From the NCBI GenBank assembly GCA_026874595.1, contig CM049308.1, positions 46,259,327 to 46,323,326 on the forward strand: a stretch of DNA of 64,000 bases. Direction: 5' to 3'. Below, in pieces: positions 60,831 through 64,000 of this stretch (position 1 is its first letter; every line of letters starts with the position of its first letter). The notes beneath the pieces are model-generated. The model did not search any database, was not told where the DNA came from, and saw only the letters and a list, made by a program, of their open reading frames with translations. This DNA is from Sipunculus nudus. Lineage: Eukaryota; Annelida; Sipuncula; Golfingiida; Sipunculidae. Made by a program: the position numbers and the translations under genes.

Positions 60831-61851
60831 GTACCGTGGTCCTCTTTAGTTGTTAGTATATAATAATAATCTAAAAATGTTAAAGAAACTACTGAAGCCA
60901 GAATCTCATTTACATGATTGTGAACAAGTATAATAGAAATCAACACCTTAGATTCTGTTGGAGGACGAAAAGATGTTGCAGAATTTCTGAGGGGAGCCGG
61001 CGATATATCATTCGATTTTAGTTTGTCGACTAAGAACAGATGTGGAATTTGCAATCTCAATATGTGCAATTGTTGTTTGTAAAAGACTCATTCATAGGAG
61101 AATTTGACTGAGTTTTGTGCGCATTCTAGAGGAGTATTGTGTTGAAGTAGATTAAGTGTTTATTCTGAGGTGTTTCTTCTGAGGTTTTCAACAGTTCATA
61201 ATCTTTGTATAAATCGGTTAATAAAACATATAAAATTCCTAAGGGATTGCATTTTTTGTTCAATGTGTGACTGTGTGTTATCATAAGAACAAAAGCAACT
61301 CGCATATGGATGAGAAGGTACTCACCTTATTAAAACTATGCTTCATTAATCAGTTACAATACACAAACGCACCACCATAGTGAACAGTTAGTTCCTTCAA
61401 GTGAAAATCATGTCTCTATATTTAATTTATATATTTATATATACATTTCAGGGGCACCACCAGCATGGTTATGGGATGGAAATAAGCATTTCCTATTAAT
61501 TTACGAATTGAACACAAATAAATGAACAGCATCAATTATATAGCTAACTTCCATACTACTACAAGCAAGCAAAAAATGTATTAAAGACAACAAAGGGCAA
61601 ACCCTGCATTATGATTCAACTGTGTACAAGCAGCTAAAAACATCACTAGCTGATAACAAAGACCCTAAATGAGACCCTCACTTGGTACTTAATATAATTT
61701 ATCTATTAATTTATAATTCATAACAATACTAATTGCAAAACTGCAAAATGGACAGTTAAATATGAAAAAAAAATATTATATTTAACAATGTAAAATATGA
61801 TAAAATATGACAGGTTTTCATATGGCCAACTATGGGTGAATATCAAATAAT

Positions 61852-61854
<3 letters not shown>
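60831..61854. other. AT-rich sequence upstream of the Gypsy relic
   Basis: A 91-aa minus frame (60,794-61,069) overlaps the Gypsy segment but shows no domain. An isolated splice-donor-like AAGGTGAGTAC lies on the minus strand near 61,316-61,328, with no exon to attach it to. Otherwise no feature. Confidence 0.35.

Positions 61855-61908
<54 letters not shown>
61855..61908. repeat. (TA)n microsatellite
   Basis: Pure TA tract of about 27 units, followed directly by the 15-16-bp degenerate minisatellite at 61,914-62,017. Confidence 0.95.
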
Positions 61909-61909
<1 letters not shown>

Positions 61910-61913
61910 TTCA

Positions 61914-62017
61914 GTGTGCCATTTTATCTTAGTTTACATTTTTGCTATTTTTACCTGTGCTATTTGTACCAGTGCCATTTTAACCATGCCGTTTTTACCT
62001 GTGCCATTTTTACCTAA
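61914..62017 (+). repeat. Degenerate 15-16-bp minisatellite
   Basis: About six imperfect copies of a GTGCCATTTTTACCT-like unit. The last two are the closest match to each other. Confidence 0.7.
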
Positions 62018-62047
62018 GATCCCTTATATCAGGGATAGAAATGTTTG

Positions 62048-62085
62048 AAAATTTGTGGTCGTCCTACGGGACGACCTCAAATTTT
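62048..62085. repeat. 38-bp near-perfect palindrome
   Basis: AAAATTTG, GGTCGTCC, a TACG loop, GGACGACC and AAATTTT form a long hairpin with one small internal mismatch. GGTCGTCC recurs at 62,092 and a partial GGTCGTC at 62,111. Likely a transposon end or a cruciform-prone relic. Confidence 0.7.
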
Positions 62086-62119
62086 CTGTGGTCGTCCTAG
62101 CTAATTCGAGGTCGTCATA

Positions 62120-63570
62120 TTTGTTTTGCAAAAAAAAAAAAAAAATAATATTCATATTCCATTTCTAATAAATGCATGTATTTAAACATTAGAGTATCCT
62201 TGCTTATGCATGAATCGGTTATGTTACACGTGAATTTCTGTATCCTGCAGGGAATTATAAACTCAAGTGAACTGAACATTTATTCATGTAATACTGTTTG
62301 TATTTTGCAAATACATATCGCTTCTATAAATTTGTGAAAGAAATGGTCGGTAACATTATCTTTTTCTAAGTCTTTATGTCATACAACAACTCTGCATATC
62401 CCATGTCCTGTTTCCCGGGCTATACAGCCGTCTATGGGGCCCAGGAACCAGGATTATGTATTCACGGTGTCCTGTCAGTCGGCGCATTGAGTCTTTATTT
62501 TCCATTTGTCATAAAAACTGCTTTGTTAAAAATAACATTAAACATATTGAAAATTCCTTAGTACCAAAATGACAGATGTATATGATGTTTTAAAATGATA
62601 ATGAACTTTTCTATATATATTGTGAGCCTATGTGTGGATTAAATTCGAATAATAAGGTCAAGGAGTACATTTTTGTTTCATGTTAATTTTTATTAAAAAA
62701 TATTTAAAGTAGCGGTCTTTTAGAATTTTTCATCCTTTGCTGATACAATATGTTTAAATTCATGCACGGCTTGTTTAGGGAAATATGCGACGTGGCATTT
62801 ATATGCCTGTTCACCTGTCTCTAGAACCCATGTTCAGATGTGCCCGCGAAACCGAGTGGGTGGACGGTTATATGCAGGGGGTTCGTCAAATGAGAACGCA
62901 GTTCTGCTCATAAGCTTTTTATTCCAATTGGTTAATAGAATGCGCATAAATATTAAAAATCTTTAAGTTTTTCTAGAGAAATAAGAGTTTTCTTCCTGCC
63001 TAGGAATGTGGCTTCCGCCGCGAATGACTGACATTCGTAACCCTTCATAAGAACTGATCTGAGATCGTTCGAATTTGCCGTATGGCTATGACCTGTAAAT
63101 TTGCATTTTCCGTAAGACCTCATTATTGGCCCGCTTGTATGCACGGTAATAGCTGCTCGGCAATATTCGGAAGAAGTGCCGCCTCGGTCTATGCAAATGA
63201 GTTGAAATGAACCAATGACATGTCACGTCGTCATTGTCACGTGGTTACCAATTAGGGGACATATGTACTCGTTTGTTCTGTCAACTGAACCAGCGCAGGA
63301 GTAGATACGAATGATTAAATGAACAATTGTTGGTCATTAAACAAAGTTTAACAATTATTTGGCGGCAACACGTGGTGATCATTCGTATTTTAAGAGTTTA
63401 CTCTTTTTGCAACGGCGGTAAATAATGAGAGCATTTTCACATTGGCGGTGTCAAGTGCGATAACGGCGGCGTCGATGTACCTCTTTTTTAAAAGAAACAA
63501 TATGAATCACGGGGTGTCTGAATCACAAACCATACCGAGAAAATGATGGTGTTCAACCGTATAAACAGTC
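62120..63570. other. AT-rich, then CpG-containing promoter-like sequence; no gene
   Basis: 62,120-62,800 shows only an A run and short frames. Between 63,140 and 63,480 the sequence has 'ttcggaagaagtgccgcc' (63,161), an octamer ATGCAAAT (63,190), CCAAT (63,209), CACGTG (63,239) and CGGCGG motifs. The order resembles 53,580-53,740. No open frame follows that I can support. Confidence 0.35.
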
Positions 63571-63574
63571 ACTT

Positions 63575-63826
63575 AGGGTAGACCGGGGCAAGACGCCCAC
63601 CCTAAGGGAAAATCTTTGTTGCCATTTTGTATATAGGTTAAAATCTTATTACTTCTTCCATAAATAATGTTTTCATGGTGAAAATATATTATAACTGAAA
63701 TTTTTGCGAAACCAAAGAAAATATTTAAATAAATAGTAAAAAAGAACAATTCCATAAACATGGGCGTTTTACCCCAGTCCTGGGGCAACACGCCCATAGG
63801 TGGGCTTTTTACCCCGACCTCAGCCT
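63575..63826. mobile_element. 252-bp TIR miniature with internal hairpin
   Basis: The ends are imperfect inverted repeats (AGGGTAGACCGGGGCAAG against the reverse of ACCCCGACCTCAGCCT, sharing GGGG...GCCCACC). Inside, ATGGGCGTTTTACCCCAG and CTGGGGCAACACGCCCAT (63,760-63,797) form an 18-bp stem with two mismatches and a TC loop. No coding capacity; a MITE is the likely class. No target duplication is clear. Confidence 0.6.
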
Positions 63827-63910
63827 TCCTTATTTATAATCCGTTTTGTTCTCAAAAGGACACTTTAGTTTAAACCCTGGTCCTATAACAGTTTAGCCAA
63901 AAAATGAAGA

Positions 63911-63913
<3 letters not shown>

Positions 63914-63975
<62 letters not shown>
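63914..63975. repeat. (TA)n microsatellite
   Basis: Pure TA tract of about 31 units near the window end. 63,976-64,000 shows nothing further. Confidence 0.95.
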
Positions 63976-63978
<3 letters not shown>

Positions 63979-64000
63979 TCGTCAATATGCTAGGTATACT

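Noticed and set aside
54640-61069. Intact Ty3/Gypsy element or endogenous retrovirus
   Set aside because: Multiple stops and frameshifts, no recognisable protease/gag or envelope frame, no second LTR in the window; best described as a degenerate retrotransposon relic.
61316-61328. Strong splice-donor-like AAGGTGAGTAC on the minus strand
   Set aside because: A single site with no open exon, acceptor or partner; expected by chance in 64 kb.
1-64000. tRNA, rRNA or snRNA genes
   Set aside because: I looked for A/B boxes, cloverleaf arms and conserved rRNA blocks and saw none; a covariance-model scan would be needed to exclude decayed copies.

Overview
The window is animal nuclear DNA with no recognisable host gene. 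The mix of families (head-to-tail non-autonomous elements with TTTG microsatellites and terminal hairpins, about 148-bp core repeats, dense AGGTCA motifs, AGCTCAGCTGACT palindromes, TIR miniatures, a 5'-truncated LINE and a Ty3/Gypsy relic) points to a bivalve mollusc, perhaps a heterodont. That is inference from pattern, not from a search. Nearly every open frame in the first 40 kb is an accidental reading of repeat DNA.

Positions 1-38,406 are one continuous complex of related rolling-circle-like (Helitron/Helentron, 'pearl'-like) non-autonomous elements. It holds (i) a block at 1,479-17,180 of eleven apparently identical 1,426-bp units, flanked by diverged partial units; (ii) a 2.8-kb segment at 17,181-20,003 repeated at 33,196-35,998; (iii) four to five tandem copies of a 2.1-2.7-kb element built from about 148-bp core repeats (20,004-29,760); and (iv) more diverged units of the 1,426-bp kind at 31,035-33,195 and 35,999-37,330. 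Nine element ends share one 3' signature: a 5-bp hairpin, then TCTAG or TCTTG, then a TTTG tract in most copies. A separate 30-nt hairpin module occurs 0, 1, 2 or 3 times at different junctions. The units carry exact or near-exact matches to CTCF, RFX X-box and DR1/ERR nuclear-receptor motifs, so the array is also a regularly spaced motif array.

Positions 38,440-44,240 hold three tandem families: about 275-bp repeats, and 300-345-bp repeats present in both orientations around a centre near 41 kb. Positions 44,240-49,550 are mostly AT-rich DNA with homopolymer runs and a 991-bp TIR element bounded by TTAA (45,618-46,608).

Positions 49,550-64,000 hold datable insertions. A 5'-truncated LINE (L1/Tx1-like C-terminal half) has an 8-bp target-site duplication. 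A 1,350-bp TIR element is flanked by TA. A minus-strand Ty3/Gypsy retrotransposon (about 60,830 down to 54,640) is disabled by many stops and frameshifts and lacks a recognisable 5' end. A 1,704-bp Helentron-like element sits inside its integrase gene. The rest is AT-rich DNA with TA microsatellites and a 252-bp hairpin-rich TIR miniature. Nothing here works together as a pathway; the coherent theme is layered mobile-element amplification that has spread regulatory-type motifs.
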